A stretch of DNA of 64,000 bases from Sphingobium sp. CAP-1 (GTDB taxonomy: Bacteria; Pseudomonadota; Alphaproteobacteria; Sphingomonadales; Sphingomonadaceae), in contig NZ_CP046253.1 in assembly GCF_009720145.1 (NCBI RefSeq), positions 868,001 through 932,000 of the forward strand, written 5' to 3'. Within the stretch, counting starts at the first letter, position 1. The number at the start of each line of letters is the position of its first letter. Under the pieces are notes generated by a model, which was not told where the DNA came from, made no database searches, and saw only the letters and a program-made list of their open reading frames with translations. Positions 24,564-31,492 of this stretch are shown piece after piece. The translations under genes were made by a program, and so were the position numbers.

Positions 24564-25325
24564 TCAAACCTCTCCTTCGACTTCATATGGGACATGCATC
24601 GGGGCGGGCTGGTCGAGCCAGTCCCGGACGATCTGGTTGAAGGCCTGCGGCGATTCCGCGGGCATCATGTGGCCGGCATGGTCGACCACGCGAAGCTGCG
24701 CGTGGGGAACCAGGGCGGCGATGGCTTCATGCTGGGCAACCGGCGACCATTGATCCTGCCGACCGACGCAGACGAGCGTCGGACAGGCGATGGTCGGCAG
24801 CAGCGCATCGACCGACGGCCGGTGCAGCAGCGCCTCGATCTGCGCCTCGAATGTGGCGATGCCGGCATCGAGCGCCATGGCGTAGAGCGCGTCCATCAAC
24901 GCTTCGGTGCGCAGGCCCGCAAAGCCCATCATCGGGGGCAGCCATTGCGACACCAGCGCCGCCATACCCTGCGCGCGGCCCAGGTCGCGCAATATATAGC
25001 GCCCCTCCCGCTCGCCGGGCTTGACCGGATGGACGCCGGTATCGACCAGCGCCAGCCGATCAACCCGGTCGGGCGCCTTGCGCAGGACTTCGAGCGCGAC
25101 CCGCGCGCCCATGGAATGGCCGAGCAGGGCGCAGCGGTCGGGCATGTGGGCAAGGACGTAGTCGGCCATCGCCTCAATCCGGTCGGCACCACCGTAGAAG
25201 CCGTCAACCACCCGTGCGCTGGGGAACGCCGCAAGCGTTTCGCCGAACATGCGCGAATCGCAGAGCAGACCCGGAAGGATCAAAAGCGCCGCTTCTCCGC
25301 TCCTATCTGATGATTTCGCATCCAT
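24564..25325 (-). CDS. Alpha/beta hydrolase
   Basis: This 253-residue serine hydrolase has the nucleophile elbow GHSMG, an oxyanion-type start LLILPGLLCDS, a late acidic turn (VGRQDQWSP) and the catalytic His in VDHAGHMMP. The lid is about 60 residues. It is the first gene of a two-gene operon with the LigM-like demethylase, the stop codon adjoining the demethylase ATG, so it might release a methoxylated acid from an ester. The ATG at 25325 has no obvious ribosome site and the upstream DNA is AT-rich, so a leaderless start is possible. Confidence 0.86.
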   Translation of the reverse strand: MDAKSSDRSGEAALLILPGLLCDSRMFGETLAAFPSARVVDGFYGGADRIEAMADYVLAHMPDRCALLGHSMGARVALEVLRKAPDRVDRLALVDTGVHPVKPGEREGRYILRDLGRAQGMAALVSQWLPPMMGFAGLRTEALMDALYAMALDAGIATFEAQIEALLHRPSVDALLPTIACPTLVCVGRQDQWSPVAQHEAIAALVPHAQLRVVDHAGHMMPAESPQAFNQIVRDWLDQPAPMHVPYEVEGEV

Positions 25326-25400
25326 GAATATTTCATCTACACGAATTTATAGAGGTGGACTAGGGGGAAAATGCGCCTGGCCAACAGAAGCGACGGCGCC

Positions 25401-26729
25401 TCAATCCCGCGCCGTTTCCCGCAGTCGGACGGCGATCAGCACCAGAGCGGCGATGGCCGAGCCGAGCGCCAGCAGCAGCGAGGTGACGCCCCGCCCTGCC
25501 CCGATCGCCAGCAACTGACCCGCCACGAACGGGCCGAAGGCTGCGCCGAAACGGCCGAAGCCGATCACCGTGCCGGTGCCGGTCGCACGCAATGTGGTGG
25601 GATAGAGGCTGGCGATCAGCGCATAGAGGCCGACCACCGATCCATTGGCGAGAAAGCCAAGCAGGAAGGCCGCGCCCTGCAACAGCCGCATGTCGGCGGG
25701 CACCGCACCAAAGGCAGCGACGGCGACCGCCGCGCCGGCCAGCCCCGCAATCACCAGCGGACGCAGGCCCAGGCGCGGCGACAGGAAACCGAGCAGCAGC
25801 CCCCCGGTGGCACCGCCCATATTCATGACCACCGACACGATCGTCGCCCGCGACGGATCGAAGCCGAGCGCGGCGACCAGCGCCGGGGTCCATCCCAGCG
25901 CATAATAGAAAGTCATCATGTGCAGGCCATAGATGGCGATCAAGGCAAGGGTGGTGACGCGATAGCGATCGCCGAACAGCGCGCGCATCGACGCTTTCGG
26001 CTCCTCCAGCGCGACAAGCTGTCCCGCCATCGGCTGGCCGAGGCGCTGCAAGATCGCATTGATCCGCCTGAGCGCGTCGGGGCCGCCGCGCGTCGCCAGC
26101 CAGCCGATCGATTCGGGCAGAAAGAGGAGGACAAGCGGCACCATCAGCGCAGTCGCGCCCGCCCCGAACAGAAAGATCGATTCCCAGCCATGATGTTTGA
26201 GCAGTTGCGCCGCCGCCCAGCCCCCGACAATGCCGCCGGCCGGATAGCCCGCCGCCATGATGCTGACCGCGAGCTCGCGACGGCGGCGGCTGGCGAACTC
26301 CGCTGCCAGCGCGTTGACCGCCGCCAGCACCGCGCCCAGGCCAAGGCCGGTAAAGGCACGCAGCAGGCAGAGCGTGGTCGCATCGGGGGCGAAGGCGGAG
26401 GCGGCCATGCCGGTGACCATGATCGCCAGGCACAGCAGAACCTGCGGTCGCCGCCCGATCCGGTCGGCAAGCTGGCCCAGCGTCAGCGACCCCACGACCA
26501 TGCCGGCCAGCCCCGACGACACGACCAGGCCGATCGTGGCGGGGCCGACGCTCCATTGCCGCGCTATGCCGGGCGCAGCAAAGGTCACGGCCAATATGTC
26601 GAAGCCGTCGAGCGCGTTGAGCAGGAAGCAGATGGCGATCGCCACGCATTGGGGCAGGCGCATCGGCCGGGTCGCGATGATGGTGCGCGGATCATCCGCC
26701 GGCAGGCCAATGGTCTGGGTCGATGCCAT
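25401..26729 (-). CDS. MFS aromatic-acid:H+ symporter (AAHS family); ferulate/hydroxycinnamate uptake candidate
   Basis: This 442-residue twelve-helix transporter carries the AAHS signature DGFD (41-44, in NALDGFDILAVTF), GQLADRIGRRP between helices 2 and 3, and RAFTGLGLGAVLAAVNALAAEF. Members such as PcaK, VanK and FerT import aromatic acids with protons. ATG 26729 follows GAGAGGAG. Operator B (26765-26781) lies 35 bases upstream, the same motif as in front of ferB, while the divergent MFS gene lies next to operator A. I infer a FerT-like role. Confidence 0.88.
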   Translation of the reverse strand: MASTQTIGLPADDPRTIIATRPMRLPQCVAIAICFLLNALDGFDILAVTFAAPGIARQWSVGPATIGLVVSSGLAGMVVGSLTLGQLADRIGRRPQVLLCLAIMVTGMAASAFAPDATTLCLLRAFTGLGLGAVLAAVNALAAEFASRRRRELAVSIMAAGYPAGGIVGGWAAAQLLKHHGWESIFLFGAGATALMVPLVLLFLPESIGWLATRGGPDALRRINAILQRLGQPMAGQLVALEEPKASMRALFGDRYRVTTLALIAIYGLHMMTFYYALGWTPALVAALGFDPSRATIVSVVMNMGGATGGLLLGFLSPRLGLRPLVIAGLAGAAVAVAAFGAVPADMRLLQGAAFLLGFLANGSVVGLYALIASLYPTTLRATGTGTVIGFGRFGAAFGPFVAGQLLAIGAGRGVTSLLLALGSAIAALVLIAVRLRETARD

Positions 26730-26764
26730 GACGGCACTCCTCTCTCAGGCTGTTTCGCGGATAC

Positions 26765-26781
26765 TGTATGCCTGACACACA
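26765..26781. promoter_or_regulatory. Operator B, site 2 (TGTATG-CCTGA-CACACA)
   Basis: Matches TGTRYS-N5-SRYACA with a CC-starting spacer, like the ferB site (one mismatch between arms). It is 35 bases upstream of the aromatic-acid transporter start. Confidence 0.65.
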
Positions 26782-26828
26782 TTTTGTAAACCGCCCATAG
26801 TTCGGCTTGTGCGCCCCTCCAAATGAAT

Positions 26829-26842
26829 ATAACGATCGTTAT
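26829..26842. promoter_or_regulatory. Operator A, site 5 (ATAACGATCGTTAT)
   Basis: Perfect 14-bp palindrome ending 19 bases before the Bcr/CflA-type MFS gene and about 100 bases from the divergent aromatic-acid transporter. Confidence 0.75.
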
Positions 26843-26861
26843 TAATTGGAGAGAGGATCGC

Positions 26862-28073
26862 ATGAGGACAACCGCCGACGCCATGAACACAAGGGGCGAT
26901 GAACCGAGCCTGGCGCTGGGCATCGCCTTCGGCTTCCTGTCGTCGCTGGGGCCGCTGGCGATCGATCTCTATCTGCCGGCGATGCCAGGCATGGCACTGG
27001 CGATGCAGAGCGACACGGGCGGCATTCAACGGACGCTGTCCGCCTTCTTCCTGGGGCTGGCGCTGGCGCAGATCCCGCTGGGGACGCTGGGCGACCGCTA
27101 TGGCCGGCGGCGGCCGCTGCTGGGCGGTCTGGCCCTCTTCATTTTCGCCTCGATCGCCTGTTCGGCGGCGACCAGCCTGGATCAACTGATCCTCTGCCGC
27201 TTCCTGCAAGGCATGGGAGCGTGCGCCGGCACGTCCAGCACAAGGGCGATGATCCGCGATCGGTTCAGCGGACATCGCGCCGCCCGGCTGATGGCCTTCA
27301 CCTTCCTGATCATCGGCATTTCGCCGGTGCTGGCACCGCTGGCGGGGAGTTTTCTGCTACAGTTGACGGATTGGCGCGGGCTGTTCCTGCTGTTGGCGGC
27401 CGGCGGCGGAATCGCGGCGGTCGCGGTACTGTTGTTCCTGCCCGAATCGCTGCCGCCCGAACGGCGGCTGCGGCATCAGCCGCTGTTGCGCAGCTATCGC
27501 CAGTTGCTGGCCCATCCGGCCTTTCTGGGCTGGACGCTGGTGGCAGGCCTGGCAACCACCATTCCCTTCGCCTTCGTGACGGCCGCGCCCTTCCTCTACA
27601 CACAGGGGTTCGGTCTGACCGCGCATCAATATAGCCTGCTGCTCGCGCTGAACGCCGGCACGTCGATCATCGCCACCCAGTTCGCGCCGGGCGCGATGCG
27701 GCGGCTGGGCGCGCGACGGCTGGTGGCGCGGGCAGCGGCGGTCGCGATCGTGGCGACGGCGCTGATGGCGCTGACAACTGTCTCACTCACTGTGCCGATC
27801 GCCCCGTTCCAATGCTATGCGATGCTGCTGTTCGCGCTGGCAGGGCTGATCCTGACCCCGGCCGCCATTTCCGCGCTGGACGCCGCAGCCGGCGGCGCGG
27901 GGGCCGCCGCCGGGCTGCTCGGCACGCTGCAACTGGCGATCACCGCGCTGGCCAGCGGCGCGGTGTCGCTATTGCCGTCGATGACCGTGCTGCCGCTGAC
28001 CGGCTTGCTGGGAACCAGCTTCGCGCTGATGGCGCTGGTGATGCTGGCGCTGGGGAAGCGGCAAGTCGGCTAA
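26862..28073 (+). CDS. MFS transporter, Bcr/CflA drug-resistance type
   Basis: This 403-residue major facilitator has the Bcr/CflA marks PLAIDLYLPAMPGMA at helix 1, GTLGDRYGRRRPLLGG between helices 2 and 3, and RFLQGMGACAGTSSTRAMIRD at helix 4. Such proteins export drugs or small metabolites by proton antiport. ATG 26862 follows GAGAGGA; an upstream in-frame ATG lies within operator A and was rejected. Its operator predicts co-expression with the stilbene-type oxygenase and VAO genes, so it may export pathway intermediates or import a neutral phenol. Confidence 0.88.
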   Translation: MRTTADAMNTRGDEPSLALGIAFGFLSSLGPLAIDLYLPAMPGMALAMQSDTGGIQRTLSAFFLGLALAQIPLGTLGDRYGRRRPLLGGLALFIFASIACSAATSLDQLILCRFLQGMGACAGTSSTRAMIRDRFSGHRAARLMAFTFLIIGISPVLAPLAGSFLLQLTDWRGLFLLLAAGGGIAAVAVLLFLPESLPPERRLRHQPLLRSYRQLLAHPAFLGWTLVAGLATTIPFAFVTAAPFLYTQGFGLTAHQYSLLLALNAGTSIIATQFAPGAMRRLGARRLVARAAAVAIVATALMALTTVSLTVPIAPFQCYAMLLFALAGLILTPAAISALDAAAGGAGAAAGLLGTLQLAITALASGAVSLLPSMTVLPLTGLLGTSFALMALVMLALGKRQVG

Positions 28074-28085
28074 GGCGCGTGGAAA

Positions 28086-28466
28086 TCATCCCGCCCGATA
28101 CAGGCCGCACAGCTTGTTGCCAGCCGGATCGCGCAGATAGGCGAGGTAGAGCGGGCCGATGGCGCTGTCGCGCAGCCCCGGCGGGTCTTCGCAGCTTGCG
28201 CCGCCAGACGCCACGCCGGCCGCGTGCCAGGCGTCGGCCTGCTCCACCGAGGCCATGGCAAAGCCGATGGTGCCACCATTGGCGTGGCAGGCGGGCTGGC
28301 CGTCGATCGGCTGCGTCACCATGAACATCGCGCCATCATGCATATAGATCAGGCGCCCCTTGTCGTCGCGCATCGCGCCCTTGCCGCCGATCGCCGCGAA
28401 CAGGGCGTCGTAGAAACGCTGAGAGGCGTCGAGGTCGTTGGACCCGACCATGACATGGGTGAACAT
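28086..28466 (-). CDS. VOC-family (glyoxalase/dioxygenase superfamily) protein
   Basis: This 126-residue single-module VOC protein begins FTHVMVGSNDLDASQRFYDALFAAIG, continues MVTQPIDGQPACHANGGTIGFAMAS and ends YLRDPAGNKLCGLYRAG. His4 and an acidic or cysteine residue late in the chain would be metal ligands, but the last Glu usual in glyoxalase I is replaced around NKLCGLY, so metal-dependent catalysis is uncertain. ATG 28466 follows AAGGAGAC. It converges on the MFS gene with 12 bases between stops and no visible terminator. Confidence 0.85.
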   Translation of the reverse strand: MFTHVMVGSNDLDASQRFYDALFAAIGGKGAMRDDKGRLIYMHDGAMFMVTQPIDGQPACHANGGTIGFAMASVEQADAWHAAGVASGGASCEDPPGLRDSAIGPLYLAYLRDPAGNKLCGLYRAG

Positions 28467-28745
28467 CGATCCGTCTCCTTATGCGATCAGAACAGAACCA
28501 CGCCGCGAATGGATTCGTCCGCGTGTATCGGGTCGAACCCGCGTCGATTTCCTCCAGCGTCAGAACAAGGAGGATCATCGGGTCGACCTCGACCCAGCCG
28601 TCCCTACAGCAATCGATGCCCTTTGGCACGTCGGCACATCCCTTTGCGCCGCCAAGGGCGTACGCGGCGAGACAATCCGGCCCAGAGGACGCTGCCGCTG
28701 TAACAGCGCCAGCGCAGTGAAGAACGCCGCGCTGACACAGCCGGC
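28467..28745. other. 279-base intergenic stretch without a convincing gene
   Basis: Between the VOC gene and a MarR gene, both on the minus strand, I find no supported coding region or hairpin. Its base composition is somewhat more even than the flanking genes. A minus-strand reading around 28490-28629 has a short protein-like stretch (DPMILLVLTLEEIDAG) but no ribosome site or conserved motif, and could be a relic. Confidence 0.5.
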
Positions 28746-29273
28746 TTAGCCGGCCTCGCCTTCGGGCCGGGTAAATTCGAGGAAGCGGCTGTTGCCGTCC
28801 GCATCGGTCGCTTCGAGCGTGTCGACCAGCGTGTCGAGATACTGGTTCAGCGTATCCACCTCACCCGTTGCGAGGTCTGAGACGAGATAGGTCGCGACCT
28901 TGTCCGTCTGGGGACGCATCAACCTGTAGAGGCGCTGGCCTTCATCAGTGAGAACCAGAATCTTGCGCCGCTTGTTGGCGGGATCGCGCTCCACGGTGAT
29001 GCGACCATGTTTTTGTAGCGCGGCCACGGCACGCGACACGCTCATCGGATTGACCCCGGTCATCTCCACCAGTTCATGGCTGGCCGAACTGGGATAACGG
29101 CCCAGCAGCATTAACAGGCGAAATTCGTTGAGGCTGATCTTGTAGCGATGCTCCAGATAGGTGGAGAAAGGCGCCATCAGCTTGTTCGCCAGACGCAGGA
29201 CGCGGTGCAACGTATCAGCGGGACTGGTTTCGGCCGACGCCGAAGTCTTATTGCGCGGACTGCTGTTCGACAT
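28746..29273 (-). CDS. MarR-family transcriptional regulator 1
   Basis: This 175-residue winged-helix regulator has an N-terminal Ser/Thr-rich tail, then LANKLMAPFSTYLEHRYKISLNEFRLLMLLGRYPS, the recognition region GVNPMSVSRAVAALQKHGRI and wing VERDPANKRRKILVLTDEG. I took ATG 29273 (GGAA just upstream); an in-frame ATG at 29291 has no ribosome site. Its target is unknown. The nearest promoters are those of the two NTF2-fold genes at 29703/29787, which carry operator A. That motif, however, looks more like a TetR site. Confidence 0.88.
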   Translation of the reverse strand: MSNSSPRNKTSASAETSPADTLHRVLRLANKLMAPFSTYLEHRYKISLNEFRLLMLLGRYPSSASHELVEMTGVNPMSVSRAVAALQKHGRITVERDPANKRRKILVLTDEGQRLYRLMRPQTDKVATYLVSDLATGEVDTLNQYLDTLVDTLEATDADGNSRFLEFTRPEGEAG

Positions 29274-29301
29274 GGTATTCCGATAGGGCATCTGCCGGTG
29301 G

Positions 29302-29703
29302 TTAAGTCAAGCCGATGATGGCGCAGCCGACGCTGGTGAATTTTCCGTCGGCGACATGATAATGAATATATTGGCGCATCTGCTGCACTTGTCCTTTCAT
29401 GATCGGCATGAACTGATCAAGACCGTGCGCGGCGAGGGTCGCGGCATCGAGATCCTGCGTCGCCTCCACCCGGATGGTCCCTTCCAGCGCGACCAGATCG
29501 TCGCTGGCGGCGAACCGCTCGATCGTCAGCGTCTCGATCACATGAGCGTGGAGGAAATTGTAGAAACGCTTGAACGCTTCCCGGTCGCCCAGGTCCACGC
29601 CGAAGAAACGGATGCTGGCGCCGGGCGCATAATGATCGAACACCCTGTCATAGTCGCGGTCGTTGAACGCCTGCGCATAACGTTCATAGTCGGCACGGTT
29701 CAT
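29302..29703 (-). CDS. SnoaL-like NTF2-fold protein
   Basis: This 133-residue protein has the SnoaL layout: MNRADYERYAQAFNDRDYDRVFDHYAPGA, FKRFYNFLHAHVIETLTIERF, DDLVALEGTIRVEA and a closing strand GKFTSVGCAIIGLT. ATG 29703 follows AAAGGAGAGGAG. It faces another NTF2-fold gene (29787) across operator A, so the two are probably expressed together. Reaction unknown; isomerase, dehydratase or lyase activity is typical of the fold. Confidence 0.85.
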   Translation of the reverse strand: MNRADYERYAQAFNDRDYDRVFDHYAPGASIRFFGVDLGDREAFKRFYNFLHAHVIETLTIERFAASDDLVALEGTIRVEATQDLDAATLAAHGLDQFMPIMKGQVQQMRQYIHYHVADGKFTSVGCAIIGLT

Positions 29704-29738
29704 GGCGCTTCTCCTCTCCTTTGCTCTTGCCCTTTTAG

Positions 29739-29750
29739 TAACGATCGTTA
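29739..29750. promoter_or_regulatory. Operator A, site 6 (TAACGATCGTTA)
   Basis: Perfect 12-bp palindrome placed symmetrically between two divergent NTF2-fold genes (35 and 36 bases from their starts). Confidence 0.75.
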
Positions 29751-29786
29751 TCGTGTTGGGAAAGCGGAAAATGCAAGGAGAGGGCA

Positions 29787-30176
29787 ATGACCTATAGTGC
29801 GCAGGAGCAGCGCAACCTGAATCTGGTGCAGGCAATGTTCGATCATGTGCTGATCCCGATGGCCGCCGATGCGGCGGACCGTTTCATCGCGCCTGACTAT
29901 ATTCAGCATAATCAGTGGGTGGATACCGGGCTGGACCCTTTAAAAGCGTTTCTGCGCAAGGTGCGCCGCGAAAATCCGCAGGCGGTGCATGACATCAAGC
30001 GGCGTTTCGCCGATGGCGATCATGTGGTTGTCCATTATCATGTGCGACGGTTCGACAGCGATCCCGGTTTTGCGGTGATGGATATCTTTCGCATCGAGGG
30101 CGACATGATCGTCGAGCATTGGGACGTGGTGCAGGATGTACCGACGGACAGCCCCAATCCCCATTCGCCTTTCTGA
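29787..30176 (+). CDS. SnoaL-like polyketide-cyclase-type protein
   Basis: This 129-residue protein is of the SnoaL group with NLVQAMFDHVLIPMAADAADRFIAPDYIQHNQWVDTGLD, HDIKRRFADGDHVVVHYHVRR and IVEHWDVVQDVP, the usual SnoaL core with His and Asp residues near the pocket. ATG 29787 follows AAGGAGAG. It is the first gene of a probable three-gene operon with an SDR and a DUF3237 protein. Extracellular-looking homologues exist widely, so a specific reaction cannot be given. Confidence 0.87.
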   Translation: MTYSAQEQRNLNLVQAMFDHVLIPMAADAADRFIAPDYIQHNQWVDTGLDPLKAFLRKVRRENPQAVHDIKRRFADGDHVVVHYHVRRFDSDPGFAVMDIFRIEGDMIVEHWDVVQDVPTDSPNPHSPF

Positions 30177-30191
30177 GCCGGGAGAAACGTG

Positions 30192-30941
30192 ATGCGGTTC
30201 AAGGAGAAAGTCGTCCTGGTCGTCGGCGGCAATAGCGGCATCGGCCTGGCCAGTGCGCAGGCCTTTGCAGCGGAGGGCGGTATCGTGCGGCTGACCGGGC
30301 GCGATAGCGCGACGATCGACGCGGCTGTCGCCGGCATAGAGGGCGCGCGCGGCTATCGCGCGGACATCGCCGATCTGGATGCGATGGAGGCGGTGATCGC
30401 TGACATCGCGATGCGGGACGGGCGGATCGACACATTGTTCGTCAATGCCGGCGTGGGCGGCTTCGCGCCATTGCGTGACCTGACGCCGGCCGATTGGGAC
30501 CATGTTCATGGTGTCAATCTGCGTGGCTGTGTGTTCGCGATCCAGAAGGCGCTGCGCCTGATGGGCCGGGGCGGGTCGATCGTGGCGACCGGATCGATTG
30601 GCGGCCATGCCTTCGTGCCGGGCAACACCGCCTATGCGGCGGCCAAGGGCGGGCTATATGCCGCGCTGAAGGTGATTGCGGGCGAACTGGTGGGCGAGGG
30701 CATCCGCGTCAATCTGGTCAGTCCCGGCCCGATCGAAACACCGCTGCTGCATCGCAATCCGGGAATGAGCGATCAGGATGTGGCGGCGATGCGCGAAGCC
30801 ATGATCGCAGCCGTGCCGATGAAGCGCATGGGCCGGGCGGAGGAAGTCGCCCGCGCCGTGCTGTTCCTGGCGTCGGACGAGGCCAGTTTCATTACCGCCG
30901 CCAATCTGTTCGTGGATGGCGGAGCGCTGGAATTAGGGTGA
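30192..30941 (+). CDS. Short-chain dehydrogenase/reductase
   Basis: This 249-residue classical SDR interconverts an alcohol and a carbonyl with NAD(P). The cofactor motif is GGNSGIG (12-18), NAG is at 85-87, and the catalytic residues are S135 (TGSIGG), Y148 and K152 (YAAAK). The C-terminal part (SPGPIETPLL, FVDGGALELG) is typical. I chose ATG 30192 with GGGAG upstream; a GTG one codon earlier is less likely. It follows the SnoaL gene by 15 bases and precedes a DUF3237 gene, so it may act on a side-chain alcohol in the phenylpropanoid pathway. Confidence 0.92.
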   Translation: MRFKEKVVLVVGGNSGIGLASAQAFAAEGGIVRLTGRDSATIDAAVAGIEGARGYRADIADLDAMEAVIADIAMRDGRIDTLFVNAGVGGFAPLRDLTPADWDHVHGVNLRGCVFAIQKALRLMGRGGSIVATGSIGGHAFVPGNTAYAAAKGGLYAALKVIAGELVGEGIRVNLVSPGPIETPLLHRNPGMSDQDVAAMREAMIAAVPMKRMGRAEEVARAVLFLASDEASFITAANLFVDGGALELG

Positions 30942-30954
30942 TTGGGGAGTTGGG

Positions 30955-31458
30955 ATGATGGATATGTTTTCGACGCTGGACAATCCACGGCTTGAATTCG
31001 CGATGGAGGTGCGGCTGCAATTTCCGCGCGTGCAGATGATCGCCAATACCCCCTGGGGTGGCAATCGCAGTGCGGTCTATGTGGAGAGCGGTACTTTCGA
31101 GGGGCCGAAGATACGCGGCAAGGCGGTGCCGGGATCGGGCGGCGACTATGCCTATTTCCGGCCGGACGATGTGGCGGTGTTCGACGCCCGCTATATGCTG
31201 GAGGAAGAGGATGGCACGCTGATCCTGCTCAACAATCGCGGCTTCCTGTGGGGGCGCAAGCCCGACACGATGGCGCGCTTACGCGACTGGGCCTTTTCCG
31301 GCGGGGAGCCGGTGGAACAGCAGGACTATTATCTGCGCGGCAATCCCAGTTTCGAATGCCCGGTCGGCAAACATGACTGGCTGACCAAACATGTGTTCAT
31401 CGGCGTGGGCGAGCGGCGCGCCGATGGCAATGTGCTGCGCTATTATGCGCTGACGTGA
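30955..31458 (+). CDS. DUF3237-family protein
   Basis: This 167-residue protein matches the DUF3237 pattern: RLEFAMEVRLQFPRVQ, GTFEGPKIRGKAVPGSGGDYAYFRPDDVAVFDARYMLEEEDG (read in pieces), NNRGFLWG and a closing HVFIGVGERR. The family is a small beta-barrel of unknown biochemical role, often linked to aromatic or steroid degradation genes. ATG 30955 follows GGGGAG. It closes the SnoaL-SDR-DUF3237 operon. Confidence 0.85.
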   Translation: MMDMFSTLDNPRLEFAMEVRLQFPRVQMIANTPWGGNRSAVYVESGTFEGPKIRGKAVPGSGGDYAYFRPDDVAVFDARYMLEEEDGTLILLNNRGFLWGRKPDTMARLRDWAFSGGEPVEQQDYYLRGNPSFECPVGKHDWLTKHVFIGVGERRADGNVLRYYALT

Positions 31459-31492
31459 CGGACGGGGTGGTCGGTGGGCCGCCCCCGCCCTG

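Noticed and set aside
28490..28629. Possible small gene or pseudogene on the minus strand (DPMILLVLTLEEIDAG)
   Set aside because: Short, no ribosome site, no recognisable domain; kept only as a remark on the intergenic stretch.
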